The translations under genes and the position numbers were made by a program. A model generated the notes under the pieces. The model worked only from the letters and a program-made list of their open reading frames with translations, made no database searches and was not told where the DNA came from. A DNA stretch of 64,000 nt, taken from Chitinophagaceae bacterium. Lineage in GTDB: Bacteria; Bacteroidota; Bacteroidia; Chitinophagales; Chitinophagaceae. This document shows, one piece after another, positions 32,116 through 41,235 of this stretch. The DNA is taken from assembly GCA_016713965.1 (NCBI GenBank), contig JADJOC010000001.1, positions 37,165 through 101,164 on the forward strand, in the 5' to 3' direction. Position 1 is the stretch's first letter, and each line of letters starts with the position of its first letter.

Positions 32116-32472
32116 CTATTCTTTATTGTCAGCAATAACTTTCCGATCATACTGGCAGCACATGGGAAGTTTAGAATAAGCTTTGTCATCTCCTGTAAAA
32201 TCCTGTGTATCATACCCAGCTTTGGCTATGGCCTGTTGTATTTTTTTAGAAGATGTTTTTTTATCTGTAAAAGATACTGATAGTTCTTTTGTTTCTTCAT
32301 CCCATTTGGCGGTAGCAGCTCCCGCTGATTTTGCTGCTTTTTCTATCTTAGCTGTACACATTTCGCAGTTGCCCCATACTTTGATGATTTCGGTTTTTTT
32401 TGCCTGGGCAAAAGATGTACTGCAGTATAATAAAACCGTAATAATAATACTGAATATTGATAATGCTTTCAT
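32116..32472 (-). CDS. Small exported HMA-domain protein
   Basis: From the ATG at 32472 (MKALSIFSIIIT...SFAQ), 118 residues with a signal peptide. The HMA motif reads GNCEMCTAKIEKAA, and the C-terminus adds a second Cys cluster (LPMCCQYDRK). Likely a periplasmic metallochaperone or sensor for copper-like metals. It lies 110 bp upstream of the other HMA gene. Confidence 0.82.
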   Translation of the reverse strand: MKALSIFSIIITVLLYCSTSFAQAKKTEIIKVWGNCEMCTAKIEKAAKSAGAATAKWDEETKELSVSFTDKKTSSKKIQQAIAKAGYDTQDFTGDDKAYSKLPMCCQYDRKVIADNKE

Positions 32473-32552
32473 TGTAATAAATTTAGAGTTGTAATAAATT
32501 AATAAAAATATATCGGCTCTGGTTAAAAGAACCACAAATAAATATTACAATT

Positions 32553-32939
32553 CTATATTATGAAAATACAAAACATTATACACCGCTTTAGCAATGGATA
32601 GTTAGGGGGAGAGTGGTTAAAAAATTCTTTTATAATAGCCTGTTCTGTTTTAATAACAGTATAGCTGGTATAAGATGGAACTACTGCCGGAGATGCAAAT
32701 GAAAAATCTATATTATTAGTAACATTCTTATGCGAATCTGAAATCTTTAAAAAGTGATGTTCATTGTTGCAGCAACTACCTTTTTTTTCTTTCATGCCAC
32801 ATTTACCGCACTTGTCTTTTTTGTTGCTAAAAAATTCAATGCCTGCAACTTTTCCCATACAATAATGCACTTCCATGGCAATGCCGGATGACATGCCCAG
32901 GTATAAAATTGCAATAATAGTAAAAAGTAGTTTTTTCAC
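32553..32939 (-). CDS. HYC_CC_PP family Cys-rich protein
   Basis: A 128-residue protein with a signal peptide, then EVHYCMGKVAG (HYC), a CGKCGMKEKKGSCCNNEHHF cluster and a C-terminal HSPPN (PP) segment. This combination defines HYC_CC_PP, a Bacteroidota family found near copper and HMA genes. The last residues (KRCIMFCIFII) may be affected by a base-call error. It is the first gene of the metal-binding trio. Confidence 0.8.
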   Translation of the reverse strand: MKKLLFTIIAILYLGMSSGIAMEVHYCMGKVAGIEFFSNKKDKCGKCGMKEKKGSCCNNEHHFLKISDSHKNVTNNIDFSFASPAVVPSYTSYTVIKTEQAIIKEFFNHSPPNYPLLKRCIMFCIFII

Positions 32940-33011
32940 TTAGTGGTAAAATTACAACGAAATGATAAGAAATAAGAGAAATAAAGAGACTTTAACAAAA
33001 ATATTAAGGCC

Positions 33012-35003
33012 CTAATTTACAAAACCCCATTGTATGCCAAACCGGAATATAAAGCCCTGGGTAGGATAGTGCGGAGCAGCAAAATTATTGTTGGTAAAGC
33101 CAAAACCATTTTTAAAATCAACAGTATTTAAGTTCTCTGCACGGATATATGCTGTAAATGATTTTATCCTGAAATGTACAAAGGCACTCACATCGGGCAG
33201 GTTTTTTAATTTAAAAGTATCCTGCGGTACGAATTGACCCATTACAGGTGAATAATCATAAGCTTTAAACGGGGTAAAATACCTTAACTCCAACCCGGTG
33301 CTGATATTTAAATTTTTATAAAAAGTGCCTTCAAAAGCTATCCGGTTTCTTGTAAAAACCAATGGTACTTTTATCGGGGCTAAAGTATCAGTTTTTTGCA
33401 ATACTATTTGTGTAAACCAGCTTAAATGTTTTGACAAGCGGATTTTTTTTGATGCTTCTATTTGTAATAAATTAACCAGCTTGCTGTATTGATCTGTTTG
33501 GTAATAATTTTTAAAATAGGTGAGGTTGGAAATAATATGATTTTTTACTGACACATTAAAAAACGCATTATTTGCAGTTCCACCAAATGTTGTAATGTTT
33601 TCTTTTTTATTAATGCCGTTATTTTTATAATTAAAGCTGGATAATGTATCGTAGATAAATGACGGGCTTCTGTTAACATTGCTGAAAAATATGGATACTG
33701 CGCCAATTTTTTTATTAAAATAACGGCCTAAAGTAGCATAAGCACTATAATCGCCGCTATTTAAACCATTAATGTAAAATTCGCCTTTGGCTAAAATATC
33801 CCATAATTTATTGCGGGTTTTATTGCGGTATTCACCATGAAGGGCGATATTATAAAAACTTTTATTGCTGTAAGTAAAGCTGCCCGAAATATTCTCCAGC
33901 CTTGCGCCAGCCAAAAAAAACTGTGCAGTATTTTTTGTATCCGGAAACTGCACCAATGATAAATCATTGCTGATTATTTTCCATTTTTCCTGTAAAGAAA
34001 AAGTATCTCTTTTTTGACTTAGCACTGTATCATAACGGTTATGATAAAACGTAGAATCTGCAGAGATGTCTGTAAATAAATAATCGTATTTGCTGTAGCT
34101 GAAACTATGTTGCAACCGCAATTTCGGATAAAATAAGTATTCAGTGGTACTGTCGTTAATGGCTACCGAATCTCTTTTTCCAATATCATAGCTTTGGCGG
34201 AAAAAGATAGTAGCATCTTTATAAATATTACCTGTACTGATAGTAGACTTAAAAGGATTAGGCTCAAAATTTGCAGAGTCACCAAGATTAACGGGAATGG
34301 TGAAACGCTTTTTCCTGTTGGGGTCTGCCAATGACGTATCTTCCCGTATGCCGCCATTTTCTGAAGCTTTTAGTGTATTGCCTATTATAATTAAAGTATT
34401 GGCATAGCGTTTACGTTTGCTCTGGTAGTTATTAAATATCCTGTAATTATTATGATTGGTATTTTGTGTAATAAAAAATCCCGGGGAGCTGATAAGCCTG
34501 TAATCAAAACCAAAGTTCCAGTTAGGTCTAGGATTTTGCGTATGTAAAACCTTTATCATCTGTTCCTTGCCGCTTGCCAGTTGGTAGCTTAATTGAGAAA
34601 AGGGTTTGGAAGTTTTATACAGCCTGGTTTTTTCTAACGTAAAGCGGTAAATATCAAAAGCGTGAAAACCTAGATCCCAGCCGGGCTTATTGAGGGGCGT
34701 GTAAATAATATTATAAGCAGCAGATCCATTATTGCCCAAATGCATATAGCTGGTGGGTAAAGAAAAATAGTTATCAAAATTATCAATGCTATTATCTGTC
34801 CTGTTGATATTTACCGAATCCAGGTATTTGTAGTAAATGTTTATAGAATCTTTCCTGTCGTCACGATGCTCAAAATCCAGCACATTTTTCTTTACTGCTG
34901 ATGCGCCGGGAATGGTATCCATTTCGGTATCGGCAACTTTTTCCTGTGCAAAAGAAAATTGTACAGTTATAAAAAAAAATATGCTTGCAAAAAATTTTTT
35001 CAT
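33012..35003 (-). CDS. Putative porin (Porin_10 family)
   Basis: A 663-residue protein with a signal peptide (residues 1-19, FSFAQ) and a long series of amphipathic strands ending in an aromatic strand (FRFGIQWGFVN). The early segment YMHLGNNGSAAYNIIY, then GWDLGFHAFD and PRPNWNFGFDYRLISS, are typical of the Bacteroidota Porin_10 group. It probably forms a large outer-membrane channel or assembly protein. No frame break. Confidence 0.8.
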   Translation of the reverse strand: MKKFFASIFFFITVQFSFAQEKVADTEMDTIPGASAVKKNVLDFEHRDDRKDSINIYYKYLDSVNINRTDNSIDNFDNYFSLPTSYMHLGNNGSAAYNIIYTPLNKPGWDLGFHAFDIYRFTLEKTRLYKTSKPFSQLSYQLASGKEQMIKVLHTQNPRPNWNFGFDYRLISSPGFFITQNTNHNNYRIFNNYQSKRKRYANTLIIIGNTLKASENGGIREDTSLADPNRKKRFTIPVNLGDSANFEPNPFKSTISTGNIYKDATIFFRQSYDIGKRDSVAINDSTTEYLFYPKLRLQHSFSYSKYDYLFTDISADSTFYHNRYDTVLSQKRDTFSLQEKWKIISNDLSLVQFPDTKNTAQFFLAGARLENISGSFTYSNKSFYNIALHGEYRNKTRNKLWDILAKGEFYINGLNSGDYSAYATLGRYFNKKIGAVSIFFSNVNRSPSFIYDTLSSFNYKNNGINKKENITTFGGTANNAFFNVSVKNHIISNLTYFKNYYQTDQYSKLVNLLQIEASKKIRLSKHLSWFTQIVLQKTDTLAPIKVPLVFTRNRIAFEGTFYKNLNISTGLELRYFTPFKAYDYSPVMGQFVPQDTFKLKNLPDVSAFVHFRIKSFTAYIRAENLNTVDFKNGFGFTNNNFAAPHYPTQGFIFRFGIQWGFVN

Positions 35004-35035
35004 TAAAATTTTTATTGTCCAAACTGGACTTTATT

Positions 35036-35112
35036 TTGTTACCAGCTTTAGTTTTTCATGGCATCATCGTTGTGGTCTGCCCCGTCCGAAGGCGGGGTCA
35101 CTCACTTGTACC
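35036..35112 (+). repeat. Dispersed repeat copy 4 joined to a GC-rich palindrome
   Basis: TTTGTTACCAGCTTTAG leads into CATCATCGTTGTGGTCTGCC and then CCCCGTCCGAAGGCGGGGTC and ACTCACTTGTACC. An inverted copy of the last 46 bp (about three mismatches) lies at 36352-36400 on the other side of the purine nucleoside phosphorylase gene. Confidence 0.75.
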
Positions 35113-35159
35113 ACATATCTTTATTTTAGCTTTTTTTAAGCAGATTATTTAATCTTATT

Positions 35160-35345
35160 GAACATAATATTTACGAAGGCACAACTTTCGAAGAGTTGCA
35201 CTGCCCTTGCCTTGAATTGCCCCGCCCTTTAGGGCTAGGGTAAAGGGATATTATTGGGTGAGTGGCTTAAAGCTACTCTATGTACCTAATTCCTTCATTT
35301 TCTCCGCTCTAAAGAGCGGAGCTATGCAAAGCGTAATTATTAGTT
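35160..35345. repeat. REP-like hairpin cluster
   Basis: Several short palindromes in 180 bp: TTTCGAAGAGTTG, GCCCTTTAGGGC (near 35224) and CTCCGCTCTAAAGAGCGGAG (near 35301). It lies between the Porin_10 and nucleoside phosphorylase genes, which point the same way, and has no ORF of its own. Confidence 0.6.
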
Positions 35346-35409
35346 ATTTTTAAGGAACTATTTAAATGGAATTACAAAATGAATTATTCAATTTAGAATT
35401 ATATCTTCA

Positions 35410-36225
35410 TTACAACTGTGCTATCAACTCTTTAAAAATATATGTCAATTTAGGTTCTGCATCCTTAGCAGCCTGCAATACTTCTTCATGCGTAATAATA
35501 TTATCTTCCGGACGGATGCCAATATCTGTGATTACACTCATGGCAAATACGGGCAGGCCCATGTGTACTGCCGCAATTACTTCCTGCACGGTGCTCATGC
35601 CTACTGCATCACCACCAATAATGTTAAGCAGTTTATATTCTGCCCGTGTTTCAAAAGTAGGGCCGGTTACACCACAATATATACCTTCCCTTACATCAAT
35701 ATTTTCAGCAGCGGCTATGATTCTAGCTTTATGAATCAGGTCTTTTTTATAAGGCTCGCTCATATCAGGAAACCGGGGGCCGAACTCTGCGATATTTTTA
35801 CCTATTAAAGGGTTAGGTGCAAAAAGGCTTACATGGTCATTTATTATCATCAGGTCGCCAACTTTAAAATTTATATTCATGCCCCCGGCAGCATTACTGA
35901 TCAATAAAGTTTTTATACCTAAATATTTCATTACTCTTATAGGGAATACCACTTCTTCCGGAGTATATCCTTCGTAATAATGAAACCTGCCTGCCATGGC
36001 TACTACTTTTTTGCCACTTAATTCTCCGAAAATTAATTTGCCGCTGTGGCCTTCTACCGTACTTACAGGAAAATGTGGTATTTCGCTGTAGGGCAGTTCT
36101 TTTTCTATTTTTATTTCGGCGGTAAAACTGCCCAGGCCACTGCCTAATACAATACCAGCTTCAGGAGAAATTGAATATTGTTTTTTAATATAGGCTACTG
36201 CTTCATTTATTTTCTGTACTGTCAT
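35410..36225 (-). CDS. Purine-nucleoside phosphorylase
   Basis: 271 residues, the usual length of the trimeric PNP class. Phosphate and purine site marks: GIVLGSGLGSF near residue 24, EGHSGKLIFG, VAMAGRFHYYEGYT, ISNAAGGMN, CGVTGPTFETRAEY and GMSTVQEVIAA. It cleaves purine nucleosides with phosphate in salvage. No frame break. It is flanked on both sides by an inverted pair of repeats. Confidence 0.93.
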   Translation of the reverse strand: MTVQKINEAVAYIKKQYSISPEAGIVLGSGLGSFTAEIKIEKELPYSEIPHFPVSTVEGHSGKLIFGELSGKKVVAMAGRFHYYEGYTPEEVVFPIRVMKYLGIKTLLISNAAGGMNINFKVGDLMIINDHVSLFAPNPLIGKNIAEFGPRFPDMSEPYKKDLIHKARIIAAAENIDVREGIYCGVTGPTFETRAEYKLLNIIGGDAVGMSTVQEVIAAVHMGLPVFAMSVITDIGIRPEDNIITHEEVLQAAKDAEPKLTYIFKELIAQL

Positions 36226-36256
36226 TTTTTGTTATGATTAGTTGGCAAAGATATTA

Positions 36257-36331
36257 TTTTAACCGCAGAGACGGAGAGCCGCGAAGATAAATATTGTGTT
36301 TCTCTGCGGCTCTCCGTCTCTGCGGTTAAAA
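36257..36331. repeat. Perfect 26-bp inverted repeat upstream of the phosphorylase gene
   Basis: TTTTAACCGCAGAGACGGAG... (36257-36282) and its exact complement (36306-36331), with a 23-nt spacer. It sits in the divergent region between the phosphorylase and sucC. There is no T-tract, and its position upstream of both genes argues against a terminator. Confidence 0.85.
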
Positions 36332-36351
36332 TTGATGATTAAAGGTATGCA

Positions 36352-36431
36352 GTACAAGTGAGTGACCCCGCCTTCGGACGGGGCAGGCTACAACGATGCT
36401 AACCAAAGCCCAAAAGCCGGTACCAAAATCA
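36352..36431 (-). repeat. Inverted copy of the 35036 repeat (copy 5)
   Basis: Reverse complement of the GC-rich palindrome at 35064-35112 followed by the dispersed 45-bp repeat (rc: TTTGGTACCGGCTTTTGGGC...CATCGTTGTAGCC). Confidence 0.75.
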
Positions 36432-36482
36432 ATTTCAAAAACTCGATTAGAGTTTTTCTTATCTTCGCAAAAATTTTTATAA

Positions 36483-37694
36483 ATGAACCTGCACGAATAT
36501 CAAGCTAAAGAATTATTAAAAAAATACAATGTTCCTGTACAGGAAGGAATTGCCTGTAATACTGCCACTGAAGCGGAAGAAGCTTACCGGCAGATAAAAA
36601 CACAATACGGCAGCAACTTTGCCGTAATAAAAGCACAGATACATGCCGGGGGTAGGGGAAAGGGAAAAATTGTTGGGACCGAGCAAAGGGGTGTGGCAGT
36701 TGGAAAAAATGCAGAGGCTGTAAGGGAAATTGCACAAAATATTTTAGGTGGTACTTTGGTTACCATTCAAACCGGGGAGGCCGGTAAAGTGGTTAATAAA
36801 GTTTTGGTAGCGCAGGATGTATATTATGAAGGGCCAAACCCGGTGAAAGAATTTTATTTGTCTATTCTGCTGGACAGGGCCAAAGGCCAGAATGTAATTA
36901 TGTACAGCACTGAAGGTGGGATGAATATTGAAGATGTGGCGCATGATACGCCGGAGAAAATTTTTAAAGAGTGGGTACATCCGGGTGGAAGTTTACAAGG
37001 TTTTCAGGCCAGGAAAATTGCGTTTAACCTTGGGTTAAGCGGAGAGTCTTTTAAAAGCTGTGTAAAATTTGTAACGAATTTATACAATGCATATGTAGGG
37101 TTGGATTGTGGGATGCTGGAAATTAATCCTTTGTTTAAAACGAGTGATGATAAAATAATTGCGGTGGATTGTAAAATGAATGTGGATGATAATGCGTTGA
37201 TGCGCCATGCGGATATTATGTCTTTAAGGGATGTGAGCGAAGAAGATCCTACTGAAGTTGAGGCCGGAAAATTTAATTTGAATTTTGTAAAGCTTGATGG
37301 TAATGTGGGCTGTATGGTAAATGGTGCCGGACTGGCGATGGCTACGATGGATATGATTAAATTGAGCGGTGGCGAACCGGCCAACTTTTTGGATGTGGGA
37401 GGTTCGGCTAATGCACAGACAGTGGAAGCCGGTTTCAGGATAATTTTAAAAGACCCGAAAGTAAAAGCTATTTTGATCAATATTTTTGGCGGTATTGTTC
37501 GTTGCGACAGGGTAGCACAGGGTGTGATTGATGCTTACCAATCTATCGGAACGATTAATATCCCGATTATTGTACGCTTGCAAGGCACGAATGCTGATGT
37601 GGCTAAAAAATTAATTGATGAGAGCGGGTTGAAAGTGCAGAGCGCTATTTTATTGAGTGAGGCTGCTGTGCTGGTGAATAAAGCGGTAGCGTAG
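36483..37694 (+). CDS. sucC: Succinyl-CoA synthetase beta subunit (ADP-forming)
   Basis: 403 residues with an ATP-grasp domain (LHEYQAKELLKKYNVPV, QIHAGGRGKGKIVG) and the CoA-ligase half (GLAMATMDMIKLSGG, FLDVGGSANAQTVE, NIFGGIVRCDRVAQG). It joins succinate and CoA or runs the TCA step in reverse with ATP formation. The alpha subunit gene (sucD) is not next to it, common in Bacteroidota. No frame break. A strong terminator follows. Confidence 0.95.
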   Translation: MNLHEYQAKELLKKYNVPVQEGIACNTATEAEEAYRQIKTQYGSNFAVIKAQIHAGGRGKGKIVGTEQRGVAVGKNAEAVREIAQNILGGTLVTIQTGEAGKVVNKVLVAQDVYYEGPNPVKEFYLSILLDRAKGQNVIMYSTEGGMNIEDVAHDTPEKIFKEWVHPGGSLQGFQARKIAFNLGLSGESFKSCVKFVTNLYNAYVGLDCGMLEINPLFKTSDDKIIAVDCKMNVDDNALMRHADIMSLRDVSEEDPTEVEAGKFNLNFVKLDGNVGCMVNGAGLAMATMDMIKLSGGEPANFLDVGGSANAQTVEAGFRIILKDPKVKAILINIFGGIVRCDRVAQGVIDAYQSIGTINIPIIVRLQGTNADVAKKLIDESGLKVQSAILLSEAAVLVNKAVA

Positions 37695-37722
37695 GGTTTT
37701 TCACGCAAAGAAATAAAGAAGC

Positions 37723-37758
37723 AAAGGCGCAAAGAAATAATTCTTTGCGCCTTTTAGT
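37723..37758 (+). terminator. Terminator of sucC (bidirectional)
   Basis: AAAGGCGCAAAGAA, loop ATAA, TTCTTTGCGCCTTT: a perfect 14-bp stem with a T-rich tail, between convergent sucC and the next gene. Confidence 0.8.
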
Positions 37759-37772
37759 TTTAAAAGAAAAAA

Positions 37773-38090
37773 TTAATCACCATAGGCAATTAATCCATTG
37801 CCTGTATTTTTTGCTTTTTGTAAAATATCAAGCATAGTTTTTTCGGGAGTTTTTACTTTGCTTTTGCTGGTATTATCAGAATGATAAATGCTTAATAATA
37901 ATTCAATTTTTTGAATAACTTGTTCATTTGTCCAGCGGAAATCTTTGTAATAATCAAGCCAATCCTCTATAATTTTAATATTTTTCAGGTAAGTAAAATC
38001 ATAATGATCAATACTTCCGGCACATTCTAAATTTCCATTTTCAATAACAGATTTTGAAGTGGTATCATTTATCAAATGAAAGTCAAGCAT
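37773..38090 (-). CDS. Small protein of unknown function downstream of smpB
   Basis: A 105-residue soluble protein without signal or TM. The only marks are a Trp-rich middle (EDWLDYYKDFRWTNEQVIQKI) and a Lys-rich helix. It follows smpB by 10 bp on the same strand and is probably cotranscribed. I do not recognise the family. Confidence 0.55.
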   Translation of the reverse strand: MLDFHLINDTTSKSVIENGNLECAGSIDHYDFTYLKNIKIIEDWLDYYKDFRWTNEQVIQKIELLLSIYHSDNTSKSKVKTPEKTMLDILQKAKNTGNGLIAYGD

Positions 38091-38100
38091 AATAGTTTAT

Positions 38101-38538
38101 TTAAATCCCGTATTTCCTTTTTATATCCCTGTCATTTTCCCGCTGCTTGATGGTTTCTCTTTTGTCGTAGAGTTTTTTTCCTTTGGCCAGACCTATTTCC
38201 ATTTTAGCCAATCCCTTTTGATTGATAAATATTTTTAGCGGAATAATGGAATATCCTTTTTCTTTTATTTTTCCTTCGAGTTTTTTTAATTCTCTTTTGG
38301 TTAGCAATAATTTTCTTTCCTGCAAAGGCTCATGGTTGGTGTAGGTACCAAAAGCATATTCGGATATGTGCAGGCTTTTTACAAATAATTCTCCCTGGTG
38401 AAAAATGCAATAACTGTCGTTAAAGCTGGCTTTACCTGTTCGCAATGATTTTATTTCGGTACCGGCCAGCACAATGCCTGCAATGTATTTTGTTTCAATA
38501 AAATACTCATGATAGGCTTTGCGGTTACTTATATCCAA
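38101..38538 (-). CDS. smpB: SsrA-binding protein SmpB
   Basis: Core landmarks are NRKAYHEYFIETKYIAGIVL, GTEIKSLRTGKASFNDSYC and the C-terminal KKLYDKRETIKQRENDRDIK tail that enters the decoding centre. SmpB binds tmRNA and rescues stalled ribosomes. The longest in-frame reading (to 38703) adds residues from repeat DNA. A TACCTTTG promoter box at 38554-38561 lies inside that extension, so translation must start later. No ATG is available, and I place the start at a TTG (LDISNRK) at 38538. A base-call error at the start codon is possible. Confidence 0.85.
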   Translation of the reverse strand: MDISNRKAYHEYFIETKYIAGIVLAGTEIKSLRTGKASFNDSYCIFHQGELFVKSLHISEYAFGTYTNHEPLQERKLLLTKRELKKLEGKIKEKGYSIIPLKIFINQKGLAKMEIGLAKGKKLYDKRETIKQRENDRDIKRKYGI

Positions 38539-38553
38539 AACTAATTTTTTTTG

Positions 38554-38561
38554 CAAAGGTA
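38554..38561 (-). promoter_or_regulatory. -7 box for smpB
   Basis: TACCTTTG on the minus strand fits TAnnTTTG. The very short distance to the coding start implies a short or leaderless transcript. Confidence 0.5.
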
Positions 38562-38603
38562 GCAAAGGAAAAAATAATATGCCATGGAATTTTGCAAACG
38601 CTA

Positions 38604-39012
38604 GTATAAAAAGTGGCCGGTGGGGGCACCGGCCACAGCGGCCAACCGTGGTTGGTGTCCCCACCAATACTGTTCGGAAGAAATAGGCTCTTTTTTTTGT
38701 CAAGCCATAGCGGATGAAGTTGGCAGCCTATGGTATTTGATAATAAGCTGATAGCTTATTTTCTCCGTAGGAGAGTAATATTTATAGAAGTATTATCATT
38801 CTCAAACCGTTTTACGAACTCCGGAGGAGTTCAACAAAATTGCTTTAATAAAACATTGGACTCCTACGGAGTCCTGGTTTGGGTCTATCTTTTTTATTCT
38901 ATAAATATTTTACTCCTACGGAGTTAATAAATTTCTTCCGAACACCTGTGGTGTCCCTACCAATCGCAAAATAGGGGCAATAAAAGTTATATTTTTAAAA
39001 CAGGCTCTTTGT
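38604..39012. repeat. Composite repeat interrupted by a small element
   Basis: The outer parts (38604-38671 and 38944-39008) are the reverse complement of the intact repeat at 31336-31440. The middle is a separate 272-bp element. The short stretch TGGTGTCCCnACCAAT occurs on both sides of the insert. Confidence 0.75.
38672..38943. mobile_element. 272-bp MITE/REP-like insert with 13-bp inverted ends
   Basis: Ends are GTTCGGAAGAAAT (38672-38684) and ATTTCTTCCGAAC (38931-38943), perfect complements. Inside are four variants of the palindrome ACTCCTACGGAGT (CTCCGTAGGAG, CTCCGGAGGAG, ACTCCTACGGAGT twice). There is no coding capacity, so it would need a transposase acting in trans. The interruption of a repeat known intact elsewhere in the window supports a real insertion. 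Confidence 0.65.
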
Positions 39013-39022
39013 TATAATGGAT

Positions 39023-41194
39023 TTATAATTTAATTTTTATACCACCATTTATCACAAAACCTTCTGTATGATTCCATATTTCGTCGAAGGTTGGATTATT
39101 GTGCGGCTCATTTACCACCCGTTTAAAATTGCTTTGGCGCTGATCAGTAAAATTTTCGAAATTGATATAAACAGAAATATTTTTGATCGGCTTTTCTACC
39201 ATACAACCAAATTCCCAAAATGATGGAGTTGACATACCAGTGCTTAAAAATTGCCTGCCAGTGCGATAACCTTCCAGACCAACTTTTAAAAAACCGTGTT
39301 TTTCGTAAATCAGTGCCAGGTTTAATTTATGCTTTGGTACTAATGGTAAAAACTGGTTACCTGCCAGCCAACCGGCCTTAGTATCCGTAAAAGTGTACCC
39401 GGCAAACAGTTTCCATGATTCTTTAAAAATAATTTTCATATTTGTTTCAAAGCCGGAACTTGTTGTTCTTTTATTTGAGTTAATAAAAAAGGTATTGGGA
39501 AAATCATTTTGTAAAATAAGCGGCCGCTGAATTATTGTATAAAAAAACAACTGGTTTATAGAAAAATCTATTTCATCAGCTATCCTTTTTTTAAAGTTGA
39601 TATCTGCTGTGCCACCATAGCTTTTCTCGGCTTTAAGCGTATTACTTAGCGCTGTTATATTTTGGTATTGCAATGCCTCTGTTTGTTCAGTAAAAATTGT
39701 TGGGAGTTTATAACCCATCCCGGCACCGATCCGGCTGCTCCAATCATTATTTATTTTGTATAGCATGGAAAACCGGGGTAAAAAAAAAGTTCCGTACCGG
39801 TTGGTAAAATCAATACGTAAGCCATTATCGAAAGAAAGCTTATCTGTTGCATCCCACGTATCCTGCAGGTAAATGCCGGCAGTTAAATTTTTATCATTTC
39901 TTTGTGTTCCACTAAAAGTGGTGTCTTCTTTGAAATGATCATATATAAAATTAGCACCTGCAATTAATGTATGATTTTTTAATTGTGTGATATTGTTGAG
40001 ATCTGTATAAGTATTTTTTGCAATCCTTTAAAACGGTAGAATGGAATTTCAATGCTACGGCTAAAAAAATTAATACTTTGTCTGGCGGTTATTGTGTTTT
40101 TATCATTCCATTTATTTTCAAATTCTACGTGTGTGCTGTTTCTTACTGTTTTATTTCTTTCGAAATAAACATGAAAATTATCTGCCTTATTTTTAAGTAC
40201 CTGCATATCGCCCCCCTCCCTGTTACCGTTTGTAAATATATGGCTGATGGTAAGCCTGTTTTTTTCATTTAAATAAAAAAACAGTTTTGGTGAAATAGTA
40301 AAATCTTTTGTTTTTGGCAGCTCTGAAAAGCCATCTTTATCTACATCAAAAGCTTTTTGAAAATTACTGGTAGCTAATAATGTAAAACCAATTTTTTTAA
40401 ATTTTTGTGATAAAAAAATAGCCCCGTTTGTTTGACCAATATTTGATTGATTAAATAAAACTTTTGAATAATTTTCACTGCCGGGCTCTATCGAAACAAA
40501 ATTTACTACTCCTGCAATGGCACCGCCGCCATATAGTGTTGATGCAGGACCTTTTATTATTTCAACCTGTTTTAAATCCAATGGCGGTATTTCTAAAATA
40601 CTTAGCCCTCCTGAAAAGCCGGAAAAATCAGGAAATCCATCTTTTAAAATCTGCGTATAACGCCCATCCAGCCCTTGTATCCGGATGCTTGCATTGCCGC
40701 TTGTGGCAGAGGTTTGCTGTACCTGTATACCGGTACTTTCATGTAGCAGCATAGAAACATTTGCGGGCCGCATATTATTTTTTCATCCACTTCTTCTTCG
40801 TTTATGGTTTCTACCCGGGTTGGCAGGTTTTTTATGGTGCGGCTGCTTCTTGTAGCTTTTACAATTACTTCTTCTTCCTCTTCATGTTCTTCTGCTTCCA
40901 ATAAAATTTTAATTGCTTCGCCGCTGGAAATTGGCAGCGATATGGTAACTTTTTCATCTTTATAGTTTATCGATGAAATAATAAACGTTTGCTTGCCGGC
41001 AGGGATATTGTTAACATAGCATTTCCTGCACTATCTGTGGATGTGCCTGTTTTTGTTTGCCAATATTGTATGCTGGCATCTGGAATGCCAAACGCTGTTG
41101 ATTTATCTATGATAATAAAATGAATAGTATGCTGTGTATATGCTATGCCCGATATTGTACAAAGGATAACCAGCAAAAAAAATAATTTTTGCAT
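39023..41194 (-). CDS. TonB-dependent outer-membrane receptor
   Basis: Start at the ATG at 41194 (MQKLFFLLVILCTISGIAYT), giving a signal peptide. Then a CarboxypepD_reg-like beta-sandwich (residues about 25-100), a TonB-box region rich in Glu (EEHEEEEEVIVKATR), and a plug (NLPTRVETINEEEV, GNASIRIQGLDGRYTQIL, KQVEIIKGPASTLYGGGAIAG). The barrel runs to the C-terminal strand FVINGGIKIKL. Several frame breaks (about 40990, 40770, 39990, 39770) split it; repaired length is about 720 residues. The DUF6660 gene upstream and nearby HMA/HYC genes suggest a metal or metallophore ligand, which is inference. Confidence 0.85.
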
Positions 41195-41235
41195 GTAATT
41201 TTTTGAGTTAAATGATTTTAAAATATATAAAGTTG

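Noticed and set aside
38700..38940. CRISPR array from the repeated ACTCC palindromes
   Set aside because: The units are only 11-13 bp, unevenly spaced and palindromic. There are no cas genes, so REP/MITE-like structure fits better.
40464..40754. Long ORFs opposite the TonB receptor and opposite sucC, 5'-nucleotidase and glyA
   Set aside because: They are antisense shadows of well-supported genes with no start signals or recognisable domains.
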